Shown piece by piece: positions 50,266 to 62,900 of a stretch of 64,000 nt of DNA. The stretch is from Amblyornis subalaris (Eukaryota; Chordata; Aves; Passeriformes; Ptilonorhynchidae): positions 8,245,634 to 8,309,633 of the forward strand of contig JACAXG010000018.1 in the NCBI GenBank assembly GCA_018881555.1. The letters are read 5' to 3'. The notes under the pieces were generated by a model that saw only the letters and a list, made by a program, of their open reading frames with translations, ran no database searches and was not told the DNA's origin. The first letter of the stretch is position 1. Each line of letters starts with the position of its first letter. The position numbers were made by a program, and so were the translations under genes.

Positions 50266-50325
50266 GGTAACTGCTTTCCCTACCCTCGTAACAATCGTCC
50301 AGCTTCTGATTTTAAGCATCAGGCT

Positions 50326-53300
50326 GGTAAGGGGTAATCAGTCTTCTGCTGTGGCTGCTTAAACTGCCTCGCAGACTGAGGGGTTTGCACTGTGGGGGCC
50401 TCATCTGAAAGTTCCACATGCTTGAAGGGGATGAGNTGCTGCTGTCATTTGCCAGCCCTTACAGATGCAAGGTGCTATAAGCCACTGGGAGCTGTGGGAC
50501 CTGGGAAGCAGTGCTGGGCTGGCTACATACAAGAGTGTTGCTACGTTCACCAGGGGAGGAATTTCACATTTATCTGCTAATAACCTATTATGAGTTTGTC
50601 TACCTGTTCTTAAATCTTGAATCCTACATAACTGTTCCACTGTGATTTACAACACTGCATTGGGTTCATTTTTTCAGCATTTTAACTTCAACTGCGTCTG
50701 TACAGCAAAACCAGAAAACCCCACCCTTCTCAGTCATTGCTTTTTTGAAAATCTTTCTGGATCTTGCTTAAAAGTAGGTGTAGTGTTCACATTTTTTCTT
50801 CTCTCAGATGCAGAAGGCCATTATGGAGTGGACATCCAATGATATATTTTGTTTTCAGAGAGATGTTTAAAAATATTTGAAATCTATTGCCAGTAAATAT
50901 TCATACTATTCCCTGCAGAAAAGCTTGTTCCCAGAAGTTGCCATAGGTGACATGGAAGTTCAGGAATGATAAATGTTTCTTTTTGCTGATGATTTCACAT
51001 TTTCTTCTTGCTGCTGACATTTAGACAAAGTTTTCTGCTGACATTAGAAAAAAAATTATTTTCCCTGTCCAGACATTCCTGGCCAAAACATCACTTTTGT
51101 GCTTGCTTTAACATTCTTAAGTTCCCAGTTGTCCTAAACAAATTCTTTTTTATTGATCTAATGATTACTAGGTTCAAATTCTCCCTGATTATTCTTTCAC
51201 TTTATGCCTTATATCTGTAGCTGTAACAGGAAAGCTGAATTGCTTCATTTTAATACTTTTAATAGTCTTCCTTTCTGTCTGCCTAGCTGCACTGACTTTA
51301 GGCAGGTGGCTGCACAATTCATATGGGTTTTTTTCCAGCTCTTGTGCAACACAAATTAGCAATACTTTCTTCACACACAATTCTCAAAAGTCCACCAACC
51401 CCATCCATTCGGTGCCTTTGTTTATCTGTTGTTTTATAGCAATATGGTTACAGTTTCCTCTTACACTATCAGGCATCTGTTTCCCTGATCACATCTAGCA
51501 TTGTCCATCCTCTTGAGTTCTGGGCTTGGCTTCTCTCTTAACATCATACATAATTTCTTCATTTCTGTACAAAGTCAATGCAATGGCCACAAATGAATAT
51601 ATTTTGACATGGACTTAACTTTCTAGAACAAACATTCAGTACAAGCCTTATGAGTTCCAGATTTGCACAGATTTTTAAACACTGCTAATTCAAAACTTTT
51701 GAATTTGCTTTTATAACACTCAGACAATTAAAAGCAGGCTGGACATCAATGAGCAAATCTGGGGCTGGTTATGACACCATTGTTCTTAAAACAGTTCTGG
51801 CTGTTTGTATTTTGAAGCGAGAAAATTGAAAGTTATTCTGAACAAAACCAATGCTTGTGAATGCTAAACTTTTAAACTCAATTTCACTGCCTTTGGTTTT
51901 TCTACCATGGAAAAAACATTCCTAAAAAAAACATGGTAAGAAAGTCTTCTTGAGTGTCATTATCTGGCTGCCAATCAATAAGTAAGCAAGAAGGGCACAA
52001 GTCTGCAATAACACAGGAAAAGGAAAACAAAACATGCAGGCCAAATCCTAGCAGATCTGAAAAATTAAACCACTTTTACCTCAAAAGCCAAAACAGCTGG
52101 GGAGGGGCAATGAAAATGTTCAGCAGAAAAACCTCCTGCACCTCAGTAAGTTGGAAAGNTTTGTGCCATCTATTGCTGCCAAGGAAGAGAAGGAAGGACA
52201 CAGTTTTGCAGGAAACACACACTTGNGCAAGACTTTTGATACTCTTCTTCTTGTTTATCACGTAGAATGATAAGAACCTGTACACAGCTGTTCCCAATGA
52301 GCAAATCTCTTATGGTGGTGATACAGACCAAGAAAAACATCTTGGTTTGAGTTCATACTGTCACTCCCTAAATAAAAGCCACAGCACAGACACCTGCTAG
52401 TTGCTTTTTTTTGAGGTTCTGGATTCCTTGGATCTGCACCAGTAAAATAACACTTTGCCTGTGAAGCCAGATTTCCCACTCCCATGCTTGTACCTTTGTA
52501 AATTCAGATGCAGTTGGTACCAGAAGAAATGGTTTGCAGCAACAGAGCATACACTAAACTTTCTGTCCTGCTACTCCAAGCACTCTGTAATAGCCTTTAT
52601 CCTACTGACGATACAAGGATGGACACACTTGCCAGGAAAACTAAAATATTAAAAAATAACACAGTCTCCTAATTTTCAGCCCCACTGTCTTGCAGTGCCA
52701 AATACCATTCTGCCATACCAGACTGTTCTTTTCTAGCTTAAGACTCAAAAGAAATAATGTTCTACCATGTCTTGTTTACACTCTTGGAGCTTCAAACATC
52801 TGCAAGGTTAAATGCCCTATTCCTGAAGGCTTGGCTGGAGGCAAAATGGACAACTGAAAGNACGTGCAGCATGATGAAGGTACACTGCATAAGAGACTCT
52901 TCCCCTTCCCTCGCTCCAAAGTTCATTTTAGTATAAGAAGAACAAGAATTTCTGGCAGAAAGCAGTCATCCAAAACCTTCCTCATTTTGCTTTTCTGTTC
53001 ATGCCACTCCCAGTGCCCATGAAAATGAAGCAATGGAAATGAGAATTTGTTCAACTTCATGGAGGAATAACACTCGACACACTACATTTCATTTAAAAAC
53101 TTAACACCTTGTATTAGGGGAAGAGAGGACTATATAAATAACAGGAAGTTTCCTGCTAAAGCAGGAAGCTATTTTTAATTCTTTTCAGAAGCCCTGCGGA
53201 GAGATACAGTAGCAGTGATGCTGTGCTCTATTTCTCCTACTCATCTGACCCTGCACAATGGCTGCAGAGGCTTCCTTGTTTGGTAACCATAGCACCCCAG

Positions 53301-53815
53301 AATCATCTAAACCTATACACTGCTAACTGCAGAAGGTAGATAAAACCAGCACTGAAACCAAGGCAATGCTAGATGTTCAGGCAAATGTCAGCTTTGGGGC
53401 CTCCTAAAACTGGATTCAGGTGTATCTTTAAATTGTGATGTAATCCTTAAAGCCCCATGGACTGGGAGCCTGGAAACTCTGGGACCCTTAGCCCAGGTCA
53501 ACCTGAATTAGCAATGCAGCCCCCTCTGTGGTAGGACACCTGGCAGGCAGGCAAATTTTGGCTTGAGCTGGGGTTGCAAGCAGACTNCTATAAAGATGGA
53601 GGCCGAAATAAAGTTAAAAGTCAGCGCTTTCAAGGCTTCCTTGCTCTTGGCAGGAGTAGGATCCCAAATACCCCCTGGTCCCCAGGGACAGCTTGGGCAG
53701 TGGGCTGTTCTGGAACTGTGGGCTCTGGGGCCATGGGCTCTGAGACAGAAACCTCACAGCAATGCCTCTGCAGCCCACCAAGACCAGGAAAGAGCACTTC
53801 AGGTCTGACAGATTT
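50326..53815. other. Non-coding stretch, nothing recognised
   Basis: Mostly AT-rich, becoming GC-richer from about 53.5 kb up to the CR1 tail at 53816. Open frames there (93 codons or fewer) match nothing known. Ns at 50436, 52159, 52226, 52861 and 53587. Confidence 0.65.
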
Positions 53816-54375
53816 CATAGAATCACAGAATGGTTTGTGTTGGAAGGGACCTTAAAGATCANCAAGTTCCAGCCCCTCTGCCATGGGCACGGACACCTTC
53901 CCCACCAGGCTTGCTCAAAGCCTCATCCAACCCAGCCTTGAACACTTCCAGGGATGAGGCGTCTACAGCTTCTCTGGGCAACCTGGTCCAGTGCTCACTC
54001 ACTACTCTCATGGTATCAAATTTCTTCCTGATATCTGATCTAAACCTACCTCTTTCAGTATAAAGGCATTACCCTTTGACCTATCACTACATGACCTTGT
54101 AGAGAGGCCTTCCCCAGATTTCCTGTAAGCCCCCTCTTCTGGAAGGTGCTAAAACATGTCCTCGGAGCCTTCTCNTCTCCAGGCTGAACAAACCCAACTC
54201 TCAATGCCTGTCTTCACAGGAGAGGTAATCCATTCCTCTGATCATCTTCATGGCCTCCTCTGGGCTTGCTCCAAAGGGACCATGTCCTTTTGTTGGGGGC
54301 CCAGAGCTGGATGCAATACTCCAGGTCAGGTTTCACAGGAGCAAAGTAGAAAAATCTATATAAAGGTTTTCTAAC
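53816..54375 (-). mobile_element. CR1 LINE, 3' fragment in reverse orientation
   Basis: From left to right this is the CR1 3' end read backwards: catagaatcacagaatggtt, ggaagggaccttaaagatca, ccatgggcacggacacctt, ccagccttgaacacttccag, ggcaacctggtccagtgctc, and on to ctggatgcaatactccaggt at 54308-54327. It covers the tail and the last part of ORF2 and then loses similarity near 54375. Several Ns and indels interrupt the frame, so it is dead. It is the clearest avian marker in the window. Confidence 0.95.
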
Positions 54376-57300
54376 TCTCTTTTTTAAAAAAAAATGACTA
54401 NCTGACCTCTGAACCAATTCTTCCATCCCAGCCACAGGGATGCGATATGTAAGAGGGCAATATAAATGTTTCAGACTGTATCATAATTTCACAGAGTTAG
54501 TAAGTGTGTCTCTAAAATGCCAGAGAAGTCATTAGCTGTGATGCCATCTATCCTATGACTTTTAATGCTACAAAATAGGATAAAAACTCTTCCTACTCAT
54601 CTTAATTATCTTGCTGTGACCAAGACTGAGATTTTCTTTCTAATAACTGGGGCATTACACATTAACAACTATTTATACATCATGTGTCAGTTGGAAGTGA
54701 GCTAATAGAAGGACAACAGTGTAAGAACTTGCCTGAACCAGAAACCTCAATGGGTCATTTTGCCTTTGACTTTACTATGACTATAATTAATTTTTTTCCA
54801 TGTCACTGTTCAAAGGATCCAAGTAACGCGGTTCATCGTGGGAACTGAATACAAACTGAGAGTGTTTGTACTGCTGAAACTAAACTGTGAAGTAAGTTGA
54901 AGCACAAAGTGTCTAGTTTTTTAAGATGATACAGTTGTATCGTTACACTGAGACAATAAAATATGTATATCAAAAGCATTACAAAACATCACACTGAAAT
55001 ACAGTGATTCAATTTAAGACCCAAATCGGCATAAAAAGAAAGCAGACATTAAAACCGCATTCTTGTGGATCTTGCTTGAAGGCCAAGTCAATATCCTTAT
55101 CTCTGAAAGTACCCAATGTAAGCTTCTCTGAAGGTATAATGCCCCACTGCTTCTAATTTCCTACTTCTGTAAACTCTGTCTTCAGCAAGCTAGTGATCAG
55201 CCTGTGAAGCAGGACTGATCCTTCTAGAGTCTCCCCAGCTGGTTATGTAGCAGTGGAAGCAGATGCGAAGACATTACAGAGTGTAGCATCTATCAGTTTA
55301 TTGACTCATCTTTATTCATTTGATGCAATATATGAACAACTATGGAAGCAACATTGCCCTAACAAATAGAACAGATAATCAGTAGGCAGGAGGAAGAGCT
55401 GAAGTTCACATGCAACCATAGTCATTTTTTTTCTCTTTCCACAAGAGACATTTTTTTAAACATGGACCAAGCTCATTATTTACATGCAGCATGAACTCCA
55501 CACTCTCTTCCCCTTTCACCATGTGCCTATAAAGCATAAAAGTGGTGGGAAAATACTGTGACTGCTTCTTACTGATTACAGTACATTTTTGTGATAAAAT
55601 GGTTTGGAGGACTATCACGATGAACTCCAGGTGACTGCTTTCAGTCCAGCAATATTCCATTTAGTCAGGAACTAACCCTTGAAGCATTTCCTGCTTTCCT
55701 TGATCTCTGCAGTGAGAAACACTGGCTACTTATCTGTACATCTTGAGTGCTTCTCTTCATTTCTTTAAAGAAAGACAAAGGGGCCTTCAATAGGAATTTG
55801 TCTTTATTATATAGCTTCTAATACTGTTTTTGCTGTTACCACATACCAGCTCTGTTTTTGTTCCCTAGCCAATTGTTTTCATATTTTCCAGACCATTCAA
55901 GTGCCTGCACCCAGTGCCCCAACAAGGTTTAGTGAGTAAGTCAGTATTACTTCTTAAGCAAGCAATTAGTTTTGATTCATCTCTTTTCAGATCTGTAAGA
56001 GAAATGGTGAATTAAAGAAACCAGTGGAAAAAAGTTCTTGCTGCCACTACCATGTGCTGGCTCTGAGCCACAGTCTGTCTGACATTTGCAGGAGTCATGA
56101 GTGTGAAATCAAGGTGGATGATGGTTTTTCTGTAAAATGACTAACAGTGTCGGTCCACTTTCACTGTTGTCCTGGAAAGAAGTCAGACAGTTCTTTCAGA
56201 AGAGCTAAACTCAAAAATATTTCAAGTCAGCCTGCTTTGGGGAACCAGGGTAACCTCAACCAGAATTAGCTCATCCAACCTTTCACTATACTCCCACACC
56301 TGCTAAAAGTTCACACATAGGGGTATGTTTGGAAGTCTGGCACCAATGACTGTTGCTGTCTCAAGTAGTTCAGAAAATGATTAGGTCTTTTGGATGAAGC
56401 CTTGGGCATGAAAGTCTGTTTATTTCAAGGTTGTTTTCTTTTCCACTTCTATTTGTCTGGAATATGAAATTTCTGCACACCAATGTCCTACCATTGCCAG
56501 CCCTTAGGAGAAAGCATCATTGTCCCTCTCACAAGGAAAACACAGCAGAAGGTGATGGCTTCCACCAAGTTCTGACTGCACAGCATCATTTTTTGTTTGT
56601 TTCCTTTTTAGCTGTGGTTTTCCTTTGGCATCTCAGCCTACAAGTATTACTTTGTTTTTCCTGTATCATTGACAACTTTTTATGCCTTGCATTGTTGTAT
56701 TGGAGCTATGTGTGTGACCTAACAGCCACAATCTCTGACAGGACCCTATGACATATGACTTCCAAGTGACGATGGAGGGCAGAGGGAAGGAGTATATGCT
56801 GTAACCTGTAGGCTACTTCAGCATCTGATAGGTGCTCTTTGGTCTTCCCTTCTCTAAGGATGACACAGTAAAACTAGGATATTAACTTTAGTCTCCTCAG
56901 TGTGTCTCATTTAGATGTCAAAAGCAGATAGCTTTTGTCACTTTTCAGTATGCATACAGAAACTAATCCTTTTGTTTTGGTTTTGCACCTGGAACCTGAT
57001 GCTGGATGTGAAGTGAATTTATCACTGCCCTACTTCCTCTATAGCATTCATTGCCTCTGCCATCTTTGTGCTTCTGATGACTAAGATGTCAGAAGAAATG
57101 TTGATACCAATAATACTGCATCTTCTTATACAGAATTCCTACTAGAGCTCTATATCTCTGTGACTGCTTGCATTTGAACTTCCTTTTTTTTTCTGTCTGG
57201 ATGATGCTAATATGAATCTCTAATATTTATGCTGATATTAAAGTTTACATTTTATTTTTGATTATGTTGTATCTCTTCAGGCAGAGATAATATTAAGGCT

Positions 57301-59638
57301 GTTATTGTAAAATGAGTCAGCATTTTCAAAAACTGCAGTCTTCAGTCCCCAAATGCATAACCCTATAAGAACAGTTTTGCATTGATAGTAAAGGACTCCC
57401 AAGGCTTGGGCCTGGACTGGCTGGGATTGTAGTACTTGAGATACTGATGTAAGTTTGCAACTTTTATTTTACCTTAACAAAGTTTCCAGTATCACATGTA
57501 CATGTGAATGGGTACAGAATAGTTGATAGAAGACAGATTTAAACACACTAATTTACTTAGACACTAATTAAACTTACTTTCGTTTCTATTACTTCTAGTA
57601 TTTTGTTTCAGAGAAGCTGTGAGCTCTTCTGGCTTAGCTGGCCAAGGAACCATCCTCTCTGCTACAGGCAATTCCTAGGCAGAGGCAGCTGGAGACCCAG
57701 TGCTCATATTTTTTTGGTCCCATCACAGATCTTAATCTGAAGATGAGAAATAGGTCTAGGTTCCAAACTTTATCTTCTTTTGGCGTCAATTTCTATTTGC
57801 ATCACAAGTCCCTGATTTCACTATCATTGAAAAGCCTTTGTCACACAGAACCATGATCACAGCTCCAACCAGCATTGCATGTTGTGAACTTGTATAAAGC
57901 ACAGTATCTTACCACACCTTCCACTTTCTCTCTGGAAACATTTGATGTTGCCTGCTTTGGCTGTAAGGACAGGAGCCACTGCAGGTGTTCCTCTGGACTG
58001 ATTGTAGCAGAGTAAAAAGAACAGTGCAGCAACTTTCTAGGAAGGGTTTTTTTAAAAATGAAAACAAAGCCTATTGACTGGAAATTATCTAAATGTGATT
58101 CTAGCCACTGCCAGATCTCTTGGCAGTGTAAGCTGCCAGCTTTCCTTTCCTGTTTTTTTTCCCTCTGATAACATATGTAAACAATCAGTAGTACACATCA
58201 GAAGGTTTCTCTTAGGCTTACGTATGACCTGCACACACAATATGGGATGGCGAAATCTTCTGCATCAGTCATAGTCATTCTGTCATAGGGCAAATTTGCA
58301 TTTGCAGGACATAAAACAGCATGATAGTAATGGAACTATTTGCAATTCAGGGAAACAGATGCTGAGGACAGGGTCAGATGACTGGAAGCTTCTGCCCAAG
58401 GCACAGCGTGACACGAAGATTGCATGGTCCTGGCTTCTCACACCCGTCCCATGGTTCATTCCCATTTGCCCCTCATAGGCTGACAGAGGCAAAGAGTTCA
58501 TTACTGCAAAAGCCTAGGTTTTGGAGGGTTTAACAAGGTCTCCATATGTTTCTCATCCTGGTACATGGGGTCATTTGGTAAAGTTGTCAGGGAGCCCTGA
58601 AGGTAGTGAACACTGTTAAACTTCATGATGCATATCAGCATTGCTCACAGCTGTTGTTTCACATTGTACATGCAGGCACCAGTTGGAGCATCCGTATCTC
58701 TTCAGAGGGAGTTATTTTTAAATGAAAACTGAGACTGTGAAACAGTCAAATGAATCTCAAGGGGGTTTGGCTCTAAACTATTAAAAGAAACTATATGTAT
58801 ACTTCCAGGTAAGCCTTTCCCACTTTCTCATCTTAAGTCTTCCATCAGTTCTACACACACTTTTAACTTGGTTGAAGCCCTTTAAATGTCTTTGTGCTCG
58901 CCAGCCTAGCTATTTGAAGCAGGGACAGAACATGATATGAAAAGGAAGAAGACACCAGAAATTACTGGTGAAAATCAAAACCAAAAAAAAGTTAAAAATA
59001 TGGGCAAAAGTACACCCCAAATCTCCTCCTGCTGAAAAGAAATCTGAGGAACTGGGGAACAATNAGACTTGAGCTTTCTGCCTTGTAAGCTGTGACCTGG
59101 GATGCTCGAGGGTAATTCTGGAACTTACCAGGTGTTATGGCTCAAAGACTTCATGGGCATTGGAGAGTGTGACAAAAAATATGTTGTGTTGCCTTTTTTG
59201 TTTTCTTCCCCAATGTAAACAACCCAGAATTATATCAGTCAAAGTGTCCTTAGAGACACTGACCTCATGAATACCCCTGATTTTAAAGGAAATGCAAATG
59301 ATGATGTTAAATGAACCCCTGGCTCAAACAGCTGATCCTTTGTTATCTTCAGCATTATTTAAGCAGAAGTGAACAATACCATTTTGACACAATAGAAAGC
59401 TCATTAATATTCCAGATAATTCTCACTGACTGAACTATTAAGCAGGAAAATATGTTTCATTATTAAATGTAATTTGCCAGAATATTTGAAACTCTGGTGT
59501 TGGACAGAGAGCAAGGTGAGTACATGGCAAAATGATATGCCAAAGTGATAAGTCACAGACAAAACGTGCTGTCCCTGCACCAAGAAAATAGTTACAAGTC
59601 ATCCATTGCTTCATCCTCACAGCACCTCTCTATTGCAG
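54376..59638. other. Non-coding stretch, nothing recognised
   Basis: AT-rich with short open frames. No repeat family or coding content was identified. Confidence 0.7.
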
Positions 59639-59979
59639 ACTGGAAAGCAGAGGTATAACAAAGAGGCTTGAGCATCCAAGAGGACATGTAATGTGTATTC
59701 TTCTCACTACAGAGAATTTTGAAAATATTTCCCCCATAGCTGTAGAGCACACCTCCTTTGTGCTCTACAAAACTACAGTAGTTGACTGTAGGCAGGAAGA
59801 GATCGGATGTCCACAAGGCCATGCTGCTCCATATTCAAGTCCACTTTTCCTGAGCACTGTATCTTGTCACAAACCAGAAAGCCAAGCTGTTCACAAGTAC
59901 ACCTTCACTCCTATTTTCAAACCTATCAGGCAGTCAGATTTCTGCTGCTTGTACTTGATGGCCTACTCTGCTCCAGAAG
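59639..59979 (+). other. Candidate exon inside a 165-codon stop-free frame (weak)
   Basis: One frame is free of stops from 59592 to 60086. Within it, an acceptor (cacctctctattgcag, ending 59638) and a donor (ctccagaag followed by gtaagaac, at 59980) bracket 341 bases. A second acceptor (ttctcactacag, ending 59712) would give a 267-bp exon of 89 codons with symmetric phase 1-1. The peptide contains several cysteines and includes FENISPIAVEHTSFVLYKTT. I do not recognise it. A run this long is expected about once by chance in a window of this size. Confidence 0.2.
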
Positions 59980-62900
59980 GTAAGAACAAGAAAAAGTCAC
60001 TGAAAGCTGGGCTGTTTTTATTTCATTTCTTGAGACTGACTCACACTCTCCAATTCCTTGTCCTTAGGGAAGATACAAGGAAATGATGTAATTCTTTTTT
60101 TGGCTTATTTTCATGCTTTGGACTTTTTTCCTTGGCATGATTTGTACTGGGCCTGTTTTTTAATTAATCTGTATGGATTGTGCTAAAGTAAAAGCCTGAG
60201 CTGTCTATCTCTGTGTACTCGCTTGTAATAGGGGTGTAATGGTTAATGGTTGAGGATAAGAAGTATTGATCTTCATGATACACCAGGTGACCCATTAATA
60301 ATTACTAGGGAGTTCTGCAAGCTTTCTTTAGAGATCAAATTTGGAAAGGATGACCAAATTGGAATTTTAGAAGTCTGCTAAAATTTAAAAAACCCATCTG
60401 TTTGAGAAATGCAGTTGTGATAATTCCTGCAGCTCTTGTCATAAACCTGAGGTGGAAGAGGAGATACTTTACATTTTTTGTGTTTCATTAAAAGAAGAAA
60501 GTCAGAAACACCTTGAAGATGAAGGTGTTTTATCAGAATGAACTGTGACCTTATCTCTAAACACTCCTGTGGACAANCTCCAGTTCAGATTAAAAACTAG
60601 ATTTGAAGCTATCTGTAACCATCAGGAAACTTCTGGTTTTGCAAAACTGAGGTGGAAAACTTTACAAAAGTATCTTCTTATGAGGAGACAAATACACTTG
60701 CATTGTTCTAGGACTAGGACTAGAAAGGGAGATAAGATGCCCAGAGGCAAAGGGTGTTCAGGATGTGGAGAATATAGGTTTGAGTCCTCTCAGACTCAGA
60801 AAGAAGCTGAGCATGGCTGTGTCTGAAAGTTTCCTCAACTAGAATCACATTTCAAGGCATGAGTGAAAAAGACACTCTAGAAGCTGCTTTTAATTAGGGT
60901 GTGACATACCAGGAGTTTGGAGCCACAGCTGACTGACAGCTCCCCAGGAAGCAGCATCTTCCAGCTCTCTGGGCAAACTTAACCTCTCATCTGGGGATAG
61001 GAAAAGTACAGTGTGGGACACTATCCTCAAAATATTATCGTCAGGAATATGGACTAAATTGGATATTGCACAAAAGTGGATGGCAGCCTTTTACAAAGAC
61101 AAATCTTTCCTGGTTCTGTGCTCATAACAAACACAGCCCTCAGGAGAGCCCCAGCATCGTTGCATCAAAGCTGGTGTATCAGTCAGGTCTTTACAGCAGT
61201 TACCCGCCAGCTGACAGACACAGCTCTGGATATGTGCACATGCACAATCACAGGTGGCAATAGAGCCTCCAGGTCAGAATAAGGAGGCTCTCAGTGAGCT
61301 CAGGCAAATCAGTGGCAGCAGAGCACATTTGCTTTAATTTCCCGCAGTGCCTATCATTTCAGGTGCCACCATTCCCTTGGGCAGGTAGCAGAGCAGCCTG
61401 AAAGGCAGATTGTGGGTATAATCTGTGGTGTGAACATGGGTGTACTCTATTATCTTAAACAGAAGCTGAGATGAAGTTCTAACAGCACATACTGCTATTT
61501 TAAGTAACCAAATCCTTTTATGGATCAGACCCCAGAGGAAGAAATTCAAGAGCATCAGCACAAAGCCACTGGAGTACAGTACTGTAGGAATTCTCTTTTT
61601 TAGCAATCAAATGCTTTTTACCACTCACTTTACATTCCTTTCTATTGGTTTTCTGGAAACATGCTTTCATATGCCTGATCATTTGTTGAGAACAAATGCA
61701 AAAGACATATATGTAAGAATTAACTGAAATTAGATTTTGTACTTATACCAGCAGCTGCAGAAGAACCTTGCCTGAGCTCTGGCAATCAAGCCAAGGAATT
61801 GAAATTACACAAATGAATGTGACTAATCAAAATTAAAACATTCAGTGCAAAAAGTTAGCCAGCAGTAGTAAATTAAATTCAGCAGCATTTTAAGAGCAAA
61901 ATAATGATTCATTCAAATAAACAGACTAGAAATCAGAAAAGTAAACGTTAAGTATTGAACTCTTTCTTCTGGGCTTCAAAACATTAATATTCTTTTGCTC
62001 AGGTGGGAAACTTTGCATAGTAATAACTTGACAAAAGCTGAAATCACTGACAAAGTCAAAATAAGCATGCAGAAGTTCTGACTTCTGATCTCATGACCAG
62101 TACATCAATGTACTATATGCTATCAAACACATCACTTTAAATGAAGCCTATGTGATTCCGGACTTTTTTTCCTTCACTCTAAATGCATTCTCATGAAACC
62201 TTATGTAGAGCAGGGCCTTCTTCGATCACAGAAAATTAGTCTGTTTTCCTGATTTGGCAAACCCATCACTTTCTCTTTTTTGGAGAATTGAAGNAGTGGC
62301 AGCTAAGAAACCAGTTTTTAATATTTTTTATATGAGAAACACAATTGTTATCACTTGATAAAATAAAATCTACCATTCTGAGTTGCATGTAAAGCACATA
62401 TGTAAGAATTTATCTGCTTACATAATGATTCAGTGTACCTTGCTTTGTCTTTGCATCNTCAAACACACAGAACTTACCAGAAGTTGCTGACCAGAAAAGT
62501 ATACAAACACACATTTGAGTGTTACCATGCAAAATTGCTTGGTTTGCACACTAGAGAAAAATATGCAGTGCCTTCCCAAAGCCACAAAAAATATATATGG
62601 TTGCCTATATATTATCATTTTGGTTCAGAGTAACAATGCAGTTTTGCAACAAATCCCACTCCCTGACTGTTCCTGTTTACTGCATGTTGGCTCAGCTCAC
62701 AGAGCAGTTTTGGTGCACAGAAGCACTGAATTCCCTTTGCAGGCAACTAACCCAGAACCTCTGCTCAGTGCACATGAAATGCAGTCCAGTGAGGATGTCG
62801 GGAGTCCAAAACAACCAGTGGGCCTTTGGGCAGCTTTTGTGCAGCTTGCATGGTGAGAAGAGCCAATCCAAGTGATCAAGATAAAGGTAGCCTGAAGTTC

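Larger units (their letters stand above)
49810..50321 (+). mobile_element. Solo LTR of an endogenous retrovirus (512 bp)
   Basis: The element starts TGATGC and ends GCATCA, a perfect 6-bp terminal inverted repeat with TG...CA ends. It is flanked by direct 4-bp repeats ggct (49806-49809 and 50322-50325). The internal order is that of an LTR: a U3 region with short repeated cctgtag words at 49865-49888, a TATA box tataaaag at 50167-50174, an expected transcription start about 25-30 bp later, and a polyadenylation signal aataaa at 50260-50265, 56 bp from the end. No gag, pol or env sequence and no second copy lie nearby, so it is a solo LTR. A 4-bp duplication is more usual for class I (gamma-like) elements than for ERVL. 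Confidence 0.87.

Noticed and set aside
51898..51943. Inverted pair accatg/catggt around an A-rich loop
   Set aside because: It is a short arm with an indel in the extension, and such pairs are expected by chance.
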